64,000 nucleotides of DNA from Aldehydirespirator sp965219165 (lineage in GTDB: Bacteria; Actinomycetota; Acidimicrobiia; Acidimicrobiales; Aldehydirespiratoraceae). This document shows positions 50,443 to 59,050 of the stretch, in pieces. The translations under genes and the position numbers were made by a program. The notes under the pieces were generated by a model. The model saw only the letters and a list, made by a program, of their open reading frames with translations. It was not told the DNA's origin and ran no database searches. The stretch covers positions 1,488,001-1,552,000 of the forward strand of contig CBDCMW010000002.1 in assembly GCA_965219165.1 (NCBI GenBank), read 5' to 3'. Position 1 is the first letter of the stretch, and every line of letters begins with the position of its first letter.

Positions 50443-51746
50443 TCGAGCAGATGCCCCCAGCTTTGGCCATCGCCCCGCTGGAGGCCCCGCCCGATGCCGC
50501 AGTGAGGCCTCCGGGCTCCAAGAGCATCACGAATCGGGCTCTCGTCTGCGCTGCGCTGGCCTCCGGAGAGACCACGCTGACCGGCGTCCTCTTTGCTGAC
50601 GACACCGAAGCCATGGTCGAGGCGGTCAGGGCGCTCGGCGCCGAGGTCACCTGCCTTCCCGAAGAGTCGACAATGCGGATCCTGGGCACCGGGGGCACAG
50701 TCGGGACCCCCGCAGGCACGGTGATCGACGCTCGCATGTCGGGCACCACGGGCCGTTTCTTGGCGCCGGTCGCCGCCCTGTCGGAACATCCGGTGACGAT
50801 CGACGGCCATCCGCAACTGAGGGCCCGGCCCTTCGGCGACATGGCCGACTCGCTGCGAAGGCTCGGTGTGCGGGCGGAGTTCCCATCGGGTGGCGAAGGC
50901 CTGCCGATGCGCATCTGTGGGCCGATCCGCTCACGCGAGGCGGCTGTGGCCACCGACCGTTCCAGCCAGTTCCTCTCCGGGCTGATGCTGTCCGGGCCGC
51001 TGGTGTCCGGCGGGCTGACCCTTCGCATCGACGGCCCCGCCGTGAGCCGGTCCTACGTGGAGATGACGGCTGCGGTGATGAGGTCGTTCGGGGCAGCCGT
51101 CGAGACCGGACCGGACGCGGTGCACGTCGCGGGGGGCGGCTACCGGCCGGTCGAGTGCTTCGTGGTGGAGCCGGACGCTTCGTCGGCTGCCTACTTCTGG
51201 GCGGCGGCCGCGATCACGGGGGGGACGGTTCGTGTCGAGGGTCTCGGTGCTGACTCGATACAGGGCGACGCCCGCTTCGCTTCGCTGCTGCAGACGATGG
51301 GCGCGTCGGTGGAGGAAGTCGGGGGCTGCATCCGAGTCACCGGCGGTCCGTTGCAGGGCGTCGAGGTTGATCTGGCCGACATGTCCGACACCGCGCCCAC
51401 GCTGGCCGTGGCGGCATCGGTGGCCTCCACGCCCACCACGGTGCGGGGCATCGGATTCGTGCGGGGCAAGGAGAGCGACCGGATAGCCGCGGTGGTCTCG
51501 GAACTGCGCCGGTGCGGCGTGGAGGCTCGGGAGCTGGACGACGGGTTCGCGGTGGTGCCCGGCTCAGCTCCTGCGGGCGCCCGAGTCCGCACCTACGACG
51601 ATCATCGGATCGCTATGGCGTTCTCGGTTCTGGGGCTGGTCGCGCCGGGAATGGAGATCGAGAACCCCGGATGCGTGGCCAAGACGTTCCCCGGCTTCTA
51701 CGAGGCGCTCGACAGCTTGCGGAGCACCAAGGGGGTGCGGAGGTGA
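50439..51746 (+). CDS. aroA: 3-phosphoshikimate 1-carboxyvinyltransferase (EPSP synthase)
   Basis: Joins shikimate 3-phosphate and phosphoenolpyruvate in the shikimate pathway. PPGSKSITNRALVCAALASG is the N-terminal signature with the Lys-Ser pair. RMSGTTGRFLAPVAAL, SSQFLSGLML and the late GKESDRIAAVVSELR and YDDHRIAMAFSVLGL are all present. 435 aa. ATG start overlapping tyrA by four bases; its own stop overlaps cmk (GTGA). Binding-site Arg and Asp positions look intact. Confidence 0.96.
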   Translation: MIEQMPPALAIAPLEAPPDAAVRPPGSKSITNRALVCAALASGETTLTGVLFADDTEAMVEAVRALGAEVTCLPEESTMRILGTGGTVGTPAGTVIDARMSGTTGRFLAPVAALSEHPVTIDGHPQLRARPFGDMADSLRRLGVRAEFPSGGEGLPMRICGPIRSREAAVATDRSSQFLSGLMLSGPLVSGGLTLRIDGPAVSRSYVEMTAAVMRSFGAAVETGPDAVHVAGGGYRPVECFVVEPDASSAAYFWAAAAITGGTVRVEGLGADSIQGDARFASLLQTMGASVEEVGGCIRVTGGPLQGVEVDLADMSDTAPTLAVAASVASTPTTVRGIGFVRGKESDRIAAVVSELRRCGVEARELDDGFAVVPGSAPAGARVRTYDDHRIAMAFSVLGLVAPGMEIENPGCVAKTFPGFYEALDSLRSTKGVRR

Positions 51747-52417
51747 GAGTGATAGCCATCGACGGACCGGCCGGCTCGGGCAAGTCGACTGTGGCTCAGG
51801 CGCTGGCCGCCCGGCTCGGTCTGGAGTACCTGGACACTGGAGCGATGTACCGGGCCGTGGCCTTCGCGGTGCTGCGGGCCGGCGGCGACCCTTCCGACGA
51901 CAGCTTCACTGCGGCTGTGGCCCGCACGATCGACGTGCGCGTCGAGGCGGAGCAGGTGCTGGTGGACGGGGTCGACGCCACAGTGGAGATCCGGGGGCCG
52001 TCGGTGAACAGGGCTGTGAGCGTCGTGGCGGCCAACGCCGCGGTGCGCGCCGAGCTGGTGACCCGCCAGCGCGAGTGGGCCCGCCGGCGCGGCGGGGGGG
52101 TGCTGGAGGGGCGCGACATCGGCACCGTGGTGTTCCCCGACGCCCAGGTCAAGGTCCACCTGGTCGCGGACCCTGCCGTGAGGGCTGTGCGCAGAGCTCG
52201 ACAGAGCGGTCTAGACGAGGGTGGGGCCGCGGTCGACGGCCGCGGGGAGGGCTTGGCCGGAGCGGTCGAGACGGTGGCCGCGGATCTGGCTCGGCGCGAC
52301 ATGATCGACTCCACTCGCCTCGCCGACCCGCTGTCGGTGGCCCCCGGCGCGGTGGTTATCGACACCACGGACATGACCTTCGACGAGACGGTCGAGCAGA
52401 TACTGAGCCTGATGTGA
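51743..52417 (+). CDS. cmk: Cytidylate kinase
   Basis: Phosphorylates CMP and dCMP. The P-loop GPAGSGKST is at residues 8-16, followed by EYLDTGAMYRAVAF. The nucleotide-binding GGVLEGRDIGTVVFPDAQVKVHL and the lid-type DLARRDMIDSTRLADPL are typical. 224 aa. GTG 51743 overlaps the aroA stop; its own TGA overlaps the plsC GTG. It is part of the tyrA-aroA-cmk-plsC run, a common actinobacterial order. Confidence 0.96.
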   Translation: MRVIAIDGPAGSGKSTVAQALAARLGLEYLDTGAMYRAVAFAVLRAGGDPSDDSFTAAVARTIDVRVEAEQVLVDGVDATVEIRGPSVNRAVSVVAANAAVRAELVTRQREWARRRGGGVLEGRDIGTVVFPDAQVKVHLVADPAVRAVRRARQSGLDEGGAAVDGRGEGLAGAVETVAADLARRDMIDSTRLADPLSVAPGAVVIDTTDMTFDETVEQILSLM

Positions 52418-53151
52418 GCCGCAGCGCGTACGGACGCCGCACGGAGGCCGGAGCGGTGGGCGACGACGCCTTGCGCCGCAGCCGTCACCGGGCGTGGGGG
52501 CGGCTCGCCTACCGGGTCATGTGGAGTGTGATCTTCGCGCTGATCAAGGTGCTGTTCAGGCTGCGGGTGGAGGGAGGCGAGAACATCCCACCCGGCCCGT
52601 TCATCCTCTCGCCCGTGCACCGGTCGTTCATCGACACCCCCATAGCCGGGATGGTCACCAGCCGGCGGCTGCGGTTCATGGGCAAGGAGAGCCTGTGGGA
52701 GAACAGGCCCCTGGGTGCGTTCCTCTCGCTGATGGGCGGCTTTCCGGTGGAGCGGGGCCGCGCCGATCGCACTGCGCTGCGCGCTGCGACCGACGTGCTC
52801 GCGCTCGGTGAGCCGCTGGTGATGTTCCCCGAGGGGACGCGCCGCACCGGAGACCGGGTCCGGCGCGACGACATGCTCGACGGACCGGCGTTCGTGGCAG
52901 CCCGCGCCGAGGTCCCGATCGTCCCCGTCGGGCTCGGAGGCACGGTCCGTGCCCTTCCCGTGGGTTCGATCGTGCCCCGTCCGCGCCGGGTGGTAGCCGT
53001 TGTCGGCAACCCGATCCAGCCGCCGGCCAAGGTCGAAGGGCGGGTGCCGCGCCGGGCCGTGCGCGAGGTCACAGACCGGCTCTTCGTTGAGTTGAGCGAC
53101 CTTTACGTGGAGGCCCGCGTGCTCGCAGGCCAGGAGCCGGCTCAAGCCTGA
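52414..53151 (+). CDS. plsC: 1-acyl-sn-glycerol-3-phosphate acyltransferase
   Basis: Adds the second acyl chain to lysophosphatidate. The HX4D motif is HRSFIDTP (near residue 67) and the phosphate-binding motif PEGTR follows in VMFPEGTRRTGD. An N-terminal hydrophobic segment (LAYRVMWSVIFALIKVLFRL) anchors it to the membrane. 245 aa, GTG start overlapping cmk (GTGA). It ends one base before the end of the convergent ispH gene, leaving no room for a separate terminator. Confidence 0.92.
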   Translation: MSRSAYGRRTEAGAVGDDALRRSRHRAWGRLAYRVMWSVIFALIKVLFRLRVEGGENIPPGPFILSPVHRSFIDTPIAGMVTSRRLRFMGKESLWENRPLGAFLSLMGGFPVERGRADRTALRAATDVLALGEPLVMFPEGTRRTGDRVRRDDMLDGPAFVAARAEVPIVPVGLGGTVRALPVGSIVPRPRRVVAVVGNPIQPPAKVEGRVPRRAVREVTDRLFVELSDLYVEARVLAGQEPAQA

Positions 53152-53152
53152 A

Positions 53153-54196
53153 TCAGGCTGCCGGGTGGGGGACGAGTCTGTCGAGCAGGTCGCTCGCGCG
53201 GATGGAGCGGTCGTTCAAGGGCTCTCGGTCAGTCCGGGAGCCGAGGCTGACGACGGCGGCCGCCTCGACGGCCGCCAGCAGGTCGCGGAGGTTCCGCGGG
53301 AGTGGGAAGTACTCGTCCTCGTCGGTGACGGTCACCTCTCGCACGCCGTGGATCGGCGCGAGGCGGTCGATGACTCCCCGGACTAGCTCCTCGGGGGCGG
53401 AGGCGCCCGCGGTCACCCCCACCGTTCCCTCCAAGTCCTCAGGAATGTCGTCGGCAGCATCGATCCTCAGCACCCTGCGGCACCCCGCCTCTGCGGCCAG
53501 GTCCACCAGGGATTGTGTGTTGGACGAGTTTGACGAGCCGATGACGAGCACGGCATCGCACTCGGGCGCGATTTCCATCATCGCCGCCTGCCGGTTGGTG
53601 GTCGCGAAGCACAGATCGCTGATGCTGGGCTCCCATACATCGGGGAAGCGCCGCCGGGTGGAGTTCAGCACACCCTCCCACTCGCGGTGGGAGAGCGTGG
53701 TCTGGGCCAGGATGGCGACCGAACCGTCGAACTCGGGCAGAGCGGCCACCCCTCGGGCATTCTCCACTCGATGGATGGCGTCGGGGGCGACGGCCATGGT
53801 TCCCACAGCCTCCTCGTGTCCCTCGTGGCCCACGTACACGATCTGGTAGCCCTTGGCGGCTCGGGTCTTGACCTCGTGGTGGACCTTCGTGACCAGCGGG
53901 CACACCGCGTCCACGATGTAGCCGCCCCGATCGCGGGCCGCCCGCACCACTTCCGGCGCTGAGCCGTGAGCGGACAGCATGATGGGCCGTCCCGGAGGCA
54001 CCTCGGCGATGTCGTCGACGAACACGGCGCCCGCTTCCTCGAAGCGCTTCACCACCATCTGGTTGTGGATGATCTCGTGGTAGCAGTAGACGGGGGGACC
54101 GAAGGCCTGGATCATCCAGGTCAGCGCCTTGATCGCCATGTCCACTCCGGCGCAGAAGCCTCGCGGCGAAGCCAGCAGAACCTGATCGATCACCAT
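53153..54196 (-). CDS. ispH: 4-hydroxy-3-methylbut-2-enyl diphosphate reductase
   Basis: The last MEP-pathway enzyme, an Fe-S protein giving IPP and DMAPP. Three cluster cysteines are at C15 (PRGFCAGV), C99 (DAVCPLVTKVH) and C196 (DLCFATTNRQ). The catalytic histidines appear in YHEIIHNQ and SAHGSAP, and the active-site Glu in GHEGHEEAVGT. 347 aa. ATG 54196. Partner enzyme dxs is in this window; ispC-G are not. Confidence 0.95.
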   Translation of the reverse strand: MVIDQVLLASPRGFCAGVDMAIKALTWMIQAFGPPVYCYHEIIHNQMVVKRFEEAGAVFVDDIAEVPPGRPIMLSAHGSAPEVVRAARDRGGYIVDAVCPLVTKVHHEVKTRAAKGYQIVYVGHEGHEEAVGTMAVAPDAIHRVENARGVAALPEFDGSVAILAQTTLSHREWEGVLNSTRRRFPDVWEPSISDLCFATTNRQAAMMEIAPECDAVLVIGSSNSSNTQSLVDLAAEAGCRRVLRIDAADDIPEDLEGTVGVTAGASAPEELVRGVIDRLAPIHGVREVTVTDEDEYFPLPRNLRDLLAAVEAAAVVSLGSRTDREPLNDRSIRASDLLDRLVPHPAA

Positions 54197-54233
54197 TGCC
54201 AGACTAGCCGCTGATGACGGCGACGCAGGCCAG

Positions 54234-55181
54234 TCACGCGGTCTCGTCTCGCGAGCGTGAGGCGTTGGCGGCCAGCAGCCGCATGCGGATCTCGGCCGCG
54301 AGAGGGCGGACCAGCGAGGGGGGCGGGGCCAAGCCGTCGCGGATGGCGCTCCCTGAGATGCTTCGCTCCGCGATGAGCACCGGGTCGCCGGCTTCGAACG
54401 CAGCGCTGGTCTTCAACAGACGAATGACGGCCCCCGCGGCGGCTGACCGGCGCTTGACGGCGCGGGGGAGCCGGTTGACAACTGGGACAATCCGGCTAGC
54501 GCCCCTTAGTCCGGCCAGCGCGTCGGTGGTTCGCACCAGCAAGTAGAGGCCCTGTGTGTCTCCGGTGCCCACGACCACGATCAGATCGGAGCGCAGCAGC
54601 GTGGCCTGGGCCAGCCCATCGTGGTCCGCGGCACGGGCCGACTCGGTGTCGGAGAGCCCGTCAACATCGGCATCCACATCGGCCACGACGAAGCGGTAGG
54701 CGCTCAGGAGGCTGTCCAGCACGGCTTGGTTGCGACGGTGCTGATTGGCCGTGGTGTCCCGCTGGTGGCGCGGGCCCAACAGCAGGTGGTAACGCCTGCC
54801 GGCCGGTTCGAGGACCATCGAGCGCAGCGCGTTGGTACCGCGGCGCCCGCCGTCGCATGCTTCGGCGAACTCGTGCATCGGTGGGGCGACGCCGCGGCAG
54901 CCGTGCATCGCGGCCTGGTCGGCGCCGACGGCGAGATCGGCGAGCAGCACCAGTCCACGGTTGGAGGCATCGCCGGCCAACTCTGCGGCCAGACACATGG
55001 CCAGCAGCGACGATCCGGCCCCGTTGGCGCCTGCGACGGACAACAGGAGACCGCGCCAAGCGTCCGGACGCGCCGCGATTCCGTCCGCCCGCAGGCGGCC
55101 GTCGGCCGTGTCGGCCGGTTCGTGCATCGCTCGTTCAGCCGAGATGGCCGCATATCCACCATCCGCCCCGGTCATTGCCAT
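54234..55181 (-). CDS. MinD/Ssd-like P-loop ATPase relative with altered Walker A
   Basis: A 315-aa protein with the shape of the septum-site-determining (Ssd) / CpaE group of MinD-ParA ATPases. LLLSVAGANGAGSSLLAMCLAAELA resembles the Walker A strand and helix, VLLADLAVGADQAAMHG the next strand, and LIVVVGTGDTQGLYLLVRTTDAL the later part. The P-loop is GANGAGSS with no Lys, so ATP hydrolysis is doubtful. ATG 55181 follows AAGGAG. Divergent from a small excisionase-type HTH gene. A role in septum or secretion positioning is a family-level guess. Confidence 0.65.
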   Translation of the reverse strand: MAMTGADGGYAAISAERAMHEPADTADGRLRADGIAARPDAWRGLLLSVAGANGAGSSLLAMCLAAELAGDASNRGLVLLADLAVGADQAAMHGCRGVAPPMHEFAEACDGGRRGTNALRSMVLEPAGRRYHLLLGPRHQRDTTANQHRRNQAVLDSLLSAYRFVVADVDADVDGLSDTESARAADHDGLAQATLLRSDLIVVVGTGDTQGLYLLVRTTDALAGLRGASRIVPVVNRLPRAVKRRSAAAGAVIRLLKTSAAFEAGDPVLIAERSISGSAIRDGLAPPPSLVRPLAAEIRMRLLAANASRSRDETA

Positions 55182-55277
55182 AGACTCTCCTTGATCTCGT
55201 CGCAGGGCATGCTGTTCGTGCGATGAGCTTCGCCTTACCGCAATCATCATGAGAAGTATCGAAAGGCAACTATAGCC

Positions 55278-55559
55278 ATGGTCGATGAAGAACAACCCGA
55301 GCAGACTCAGATCGAATGGCTGGGCACGACCGCGGCGGCCAAGCGCCTCGGCATCACCACGCGAACGCTGTACCGGTTCATTGATGAGGGGTACATTGCG
55401 GCTTATCGGATGGGCCGGGTGATCCGTGTCAAGGGCGACGATGTCAATGCCTACATCGAGGCATGCCGGATCGAGCCGGGCACCATCTCCCACCTCTATC
55501 CCGAAGTGGCGCCTCGTCCTGTGGAATCGGATTCCGGGGCTGGCGGCGACGCCGGCTAG
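55278..55559 (+). CDS. Excisionase-family helix-turn-helix DNA-binding protein
   Basis: A 93-aa DNA-binding protein of the MerR-like/excisionase HTH_17 family. WLGTTAAAKRLGITTRTLYRFIDEGYIAAYRMGRVIRVKGDDV is the winged HTH (residues 15-57), followed by AYIEACRIEPGTISHLYP and an acidic glycine-rich tail. There is no recombinase nearby, so it is more likely a regulator (as BldC is) than a phage excisionase. Divergent from the Ssd-like gene and 96 bases from it, so it may control that gene. Confidence 0.85.
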   Translation: MVDEEQPEQTQIEWLGTTAAAKRLGITTRTLYRFIDEGYIAAYRMGRVIRVKGDDVNAYIEACRIEPGTISHLYPEVAPRPVESDSGAGGDAG

Positions 55560-55577
55560 AACTCGCGGCGGCCCGAG

Positions 55578-56648
55578 TCAGCGCCGGATCTCGTAGTACC
55601 AGTTGGTCGGATCCGACTCGACTTCGTGACGGGTGAAGCGGGTGAACCCTTCGCTCCTCACCATCTCCTCCAGTCGGGCTGGGTGAAGCCCCAGAGTCCC
55701 CAGGCCCTCACCGCCCGGTTCTGACAGGGCGGAGGACATGCAGTAGAAGACCGACATCGCGTACATGTAGGGAAGCACCGGGATCTTCCGGTTGGATTCC
55801 AAGTCCCCGCGCCCCTTGATGTCGGCTACGAGCCACCAGCCGTCGTCGGCCAGGTTGCGGCTGGCGGCAGCCGTCGCATCCTGCGGCCGCGGCAGGTCGT
55901 GGAGCACGTCGAGAGTCACGAGCAGGTCTACGGGACCGAAACGGTCGAGGTCGTCGAAGGTGCCCTGCTGATAGGCCAGGTTGTCGAGGCCTGCCGCTCG
56001 GGAGTCGGCCCGGGCCGCAGCGATCGCCTGCTCCGAAGGGTCGATGCCCACCACGGTGGCCTGAGGGAAGCTCGTTGCCAGCAGCCGGGCGGCCACGCCG
56101 GCTCCGCAACCCACGTCCACGATCGTGGCGCCCCCGGCACGCAGCCGGTCCGTCGCTCCGTCGAAGGCGTCGAGAACCACCGGCACCAGGAAGCTCTCCT
56201 GGCGCGCCGCGGACATGGAGCACTGCATGTGGCAGGCATGGTCGCCGTGCTCGGCCCAAGTCATTCCCACCCCGGTTCGGAACGCCTCCGCGGTGCGCTC
56301 GATCTCACGGTGCGTCATGGGAGGTCCGAACACGCCGGGCATATAGCACCAATGGTCGCTGTCGGTCAGCGCCACTCTCGCCTCTGGCGTCAGCGCGAAA
56401 CGGCCGTCGTCGTGCTGCACGTGATCGGTGGCCGCCATGCCGTGCAGCCACTCGCGGACCCATCGTTCCTGGAGGCCGGATGTTTCGGCCAGTTCGGCGC
56501 TCGTGCATGGCTCCGAGTCCCGAAGCGCCTCCCACAGACCGAGACGGGTGCCCAGGTGCATCAGGGCTGAGACCATCTCACCCTGCTTGATCCGGAACAG
56601 CTCCAGGATCGTCAGGGGCAGCCGGTCGGGGTCGAACTCGGTACGCAT
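55578..56648 (-). CDS. SAM-dependent methyltransferase with N-terminal winged helix
   Basis: A 356-aa class I methyltransferase. Residues from about 20 to 90 form a winged-helix dimerisation domain (TRLGLWEALRDSEPCTSAELAETSGLQERWVREWL), as in O-methyltransferase and Rv2258c-like proteins. Motif I is IVDVGCGAGVAARLLA (near residue 180), with VVGIDPSEQAIAAARA and LLVTLDVLHDLPRPQD after it. The substrate is unknown. ATG 56648; the longer frame upstream runs over tRNA-Gly. It is convergent with the HTH gene, 18 bases away. Confidence 0.86.
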   Translation of the reverse strand: MRTEFDPDRLPLTILELFRIKQGEMVSALMHLGTRLGLWEALRDSEPCTSAELAETSGLQERWVREWLHGMAATDHVQHDDGRFALTPEARVALTDSDHWCYMPGVFGPPMTHREIERTAEAFRTGVGMTWAEHGDHACHMQCSMSAARQESFLVPVVLDAFDGATDRLRAGGATIVDVGCGAGVAARLLATSFPQATVVGIDPSEQAIAAARADSRAAGLDNLAYQQGTFDDLDRFGPVDLLVTLDVLHDLPRPQDATAAASRNLADDGWWLVADIKGRGDLESNRKIPVLPYMYAMSVFYCMSSALSEPGGEGLGTLGLHPARLEEMVRSEGFTRFTRHEVESDPTNWYYEIRR

Positions 56649-56801
56649 GGCGATCAGTCTGGTGCTTGCTCGGGCTTCCGCACGGCCTCGGAGGACCGGG
56701 ATGCGTCCTGGTAGAGGCCCCGGGCCATGAGCGACGACTCGCGCGAGCGTTCGAGCAGAGACTCGGTCATGGGCACGCGCTTCCTGGTAGTCGGGCGCTT
56801 G

Positions 56802-56873
56802 AGCGGGCGACCGGAATCGAACCGGCATCATCAGCTTGGAAGGCTGAGGTTCTGACCGTTGAACTACGCCCGC
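56802..56873 (-). tRNA. tRNA-Gly (anticodon TCC)
   Basis: On the minus strand, acceptor GCGGGCG (56873-56867) pairs with CGCCCGC (56809-56803). The anticodon stem TCAGC/GCTGA holds loop CTTCCAA with anticodon TCC. The T loop is TTCGATT. Discriminator T, as usual for tRNA-Gly. Confidence 0.92.
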
Positions 56874-56970
56874 GCGCCCATCACGGTATCGGGCGACAAC
56901 ACCGGCGTGGCCCGTGCCACCGTACTCGCCGCAGGCGGCGGCATCCGGTAGTGCCGCCGAACCGCACCGG

Positions 56971-56976
56971 TACACT
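56971..56976 (+). promoter_or_regulatory. -10 element of tig (TACACT), leaderless
   Basis: TACACT ends 7 bases before the trigger factor GTG at 56984. Confidence 0.45.
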
Positions 56977-56983
56977 CGCAGCC

Positions 56984-58390
56984 GTGTACAGCAGCGTCGA
57001 GACGCTCACCGACAACCGAGTCAAGCTGACCATTGAGCTGGACGAGGCAGAGTTCGAGACCGAGATCGAAGCGGCCTTCAAGCGCATCGCCCGCGAGGTG
57101 AGGATCCCGGGCTTTCGTCCGGGACGGGCCCCGCGCCGCCTGCTGGAGGCGCAGCTGGGACCGCAGGCGGGCCGGGTGGAGGCCCTGAGGGCGTTGCTGC
57201 CCGACTATTACGCGCGCGCCATTGTCGAGCACGACATCGACGTGATCGACACGCCCCACATCGAGGTCACTGAGGGCTCAGAGTCGGGGCCGGTCTGCTT
57301 CGACGCCGTGGTCGATGTGCGCCCGGCCGTTCTGGTGTCGGGCTACGACGACCTGAGCGTGCAGATTCCCAGCCCCGCAGTCGACGAAGCGGAGATCTCC
57401 GGCGAGATCGACAGGTTCCGTCAGCAGTTCGCGGAGCTGTCACCGGTGAGCCGGGCCGCGGTGGATGGGGACCACCTCACGATCGACATCACCGGCACCC
57501 TGGGCGGCGAGACGATCGACGGTCTCACGACATCGGACTACGACTACCGGCTCGGCACAGGCGCCGTGGTGCCCGAGATCGACGACAACCTCCGCGGTGC
57601 CGCGGCCGGAGACATTCTGGAGTTCGGTGCCTCGCATCCCGATCCTGACGAGGACCGGAAGCTCAGTTTCAGAGTGCTGGTCAAGGAGGTCCAGGAGACG
57701 GTTCTGCCCGATCTCGACGATGAGTTCGTGGTGGCCAACACCGAGTTCGACACCGCCGAGGAGTTCCGCGCCGCGCTCGAAGCCGGACAGGCAAGGGCCA
57801 GGGCCATGTACGCCGAGTCGGTGCGCCGGGAGGCCATCGCGGAGGCCGTTGCGGATCTCGTCACCGACGAAGTCCCCGAGGCGATGGTCGTGTCGGAGGT
57901 CGACGCCCGGCTCGAGGGCCTGACGAGGGATCTTTCCCAGCGGGGATACGAGCTCGCTGACTACCTGGCCAGCATCGGCCAGTCCCGTGACGAGTTCCAG
58001 ACTGGTCTGCGGCTCAGTGCCGACCGCAGCGTCAAGTTCGATCTCGCGCTGCGGGCGGTGGCCGCGGCCGAGGGGCTCGAGGCGGACGAAGGCGTCCTCG
58101 ACGCCGAGCTGCGCCGGGCTGTGCTCGTCGCAGGCAACGGAGCCGAGGTGGACGCGGCCGCTGAAGCGGCTCGGCTGCGCGACGCTCTGGCGTCTTCCGG
58201 CCGGCTGTCGGACATGCGTTCTGAGATCTCCAAGCGCGCCGCGCTGGAGTGGATCACTGAGCGCGTCGAACTGGTGGATGCCGAGGGCGCGGTCATCGAC
58301 CCCGATCTGCTGAGACTGACCACCGAAGTTGGCGATGGCGTCGCCAACCCTCAGGATGTAGTGACCGATCACGCACAGGACGACTCATGA
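56984..58390 (+). CDS. tig: Trigger factor
   Basis: Ribosome-associated chaperone and peptidyl-prolyl isomerase. The ribosome-binding region has the signature VRIPGFRPGRAPRRLLEAQLG (residues about 38-58, GFRxGxxP). The FKBP-type part runs from about 155 to 240 (GDHLTIDITGTLGGETIDG onward). The long helical C-terminal domain follows (NTEFDTAEEFRAAL to the end). 468 aa. GTG 56984 set by the leaderless promoter; the frame upstream is tRNA-Gly shadow. Its stop overlaps the clpP ATG (ATGA). Confidence 0.95.
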   Translation: MYSSVETLTDNRVKLTIELDEAEFETEIEAAFKRIAREVRIPGFRPGRAPRRLLEAQLGPQAGRVEALRALLPDYYARAIVEHDIDVIDTPHIEVTEGSESGPVCFDAVVDVRPAVLVSGYDDLSVQIPSPAVDEAEISGEIDRFRQQFAELSPVSRAAVDGDHLTIDITGTLGGETIDGLTTSDYDYRLGTGAVVPEIDDNLRGAAAGDILEFGASHPDPDEDRKLSFRVLVKEVQETVLPDLDDEFVVANTEFDTAEEFRAALEAGQARARAMYAESVRREAIAEAVADLVTDEVPEAMVVSEVDARLEGLTRDLSQRGYELADYLASIGQSRDEFQTGLRLSADRSVKFDLALRAVAAAEGLEADEGVLDAELRRAVLVAGNGAEVDAAAEAARLRDALASSGRLSDMRSEISKRAALEWITERVELVDAEGAVIDPDLLRLTTEVGDGVANPQDVVTDHAQDDS

Positions 58391-59028
58391 GCCTCATCAG
58401 CCCCCGCAACTATCTGGTGCCGACCGTGGTGGAGCAGACCAACCGCGGCGAGCGCGCCTTCGACCTGTACAGCCGGCTGCTCAAGGAGAACATTGTCTTC
58501 TTGGGCACCCCCATAGACGACGTCGTGGCGAATCTGATCTGCGCGCAGCTGCTGCACCTCGAGTCGGAGGATCCCGACAAGGACATCAACCTCTACATCA
58601 ACAGCCCGGGCGGAGACATCAACTCGCTGTTCGCGATCTACGACACGATGCAGTACATCAAGCCCGACATCACCACGATCTGCTTCGGCCAGGCCGCGTC
58701 GGCGGCTGCGGTGCTGCTGGCGGCCGGATCCAAGGGCAAGCGTCTGGCCCTCCCGCACGCCAAGATCCTGATCCACCAGCCCTATGCGGGCGCGCACGGC
58801 GACGCCAGCGACATCGAGCGGATCGCCTCAGAGGTCGCACGGCTGAAGCGGTCGCTCGAGGAGGTGCTGTCGGCTCACACCGGCCAGCCCATCGACCGGA
58901 TCGCCACCGACACCGACCGAGACCTAGTCATGACGGCCGAGCAGGCCAAGGAGTACGGGATCATCGACGAGGTGATCGAAGCGCGTAATGTGGTCGACAA
59001 CAGCAGCGCCATAAGGGCGATCAGCTGA
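58387..59028 (+). CDS. clpP: ATP-dependent Clp protease proteolytic subunit
   Basis: Serine peptidase that forms the 14-mer barrel of ClpXP. Catalytic Ser105 lies in CFGQAASAAAVLL and His130 in LPHAKILIHQP; the Asp is around residue 178. YINSPGGDINSLFAIYDTMQYI is the usual strand-loop. 213 aa. The family motif is more often GMAASMG, so GQAASAA is a mild variant. The gene overlaps tig by four bases, and clpX follows 22 bases later. A second clpP, typical of actinobacteria, is not in the window. Confidence 0.95.
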   Translation: MSLISPRNYLVPTVVEQTNRGERAFDLYSRLLKENIVFLGTPIDDVVANLICAQLLHLESEDPDKDINLYINSPGGDINSLFAIYDTMQYIKPDITTICFGQAASAAAVLLAAGSKGKRLALPHAKILIHQPYAGAHGDASDIERIASEVARLKRSLEEVLSAHTGQPIDRIATDTDRDLVMTAEQAKEYGIIDEVIEARNVVDNSSAIRAIS

Positions 59029-59050
59029 CGCTTGAGGGGGAGACGACCGC

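Noticed and set aside
55278..55559. Excisionase of an integrated phage or plasmid
   Set aside because: No integrase, phage or plasmid gene and no att repeats nearby; the family includes chromosomal regulators.
56666..56983. N-terminal extension of trigger factor containing GIEPASSAWKAEVL
   Set aside because: It is read through tRNA-Gly; the trigger factor begins at the GTG at 56984 after a good -10 element.
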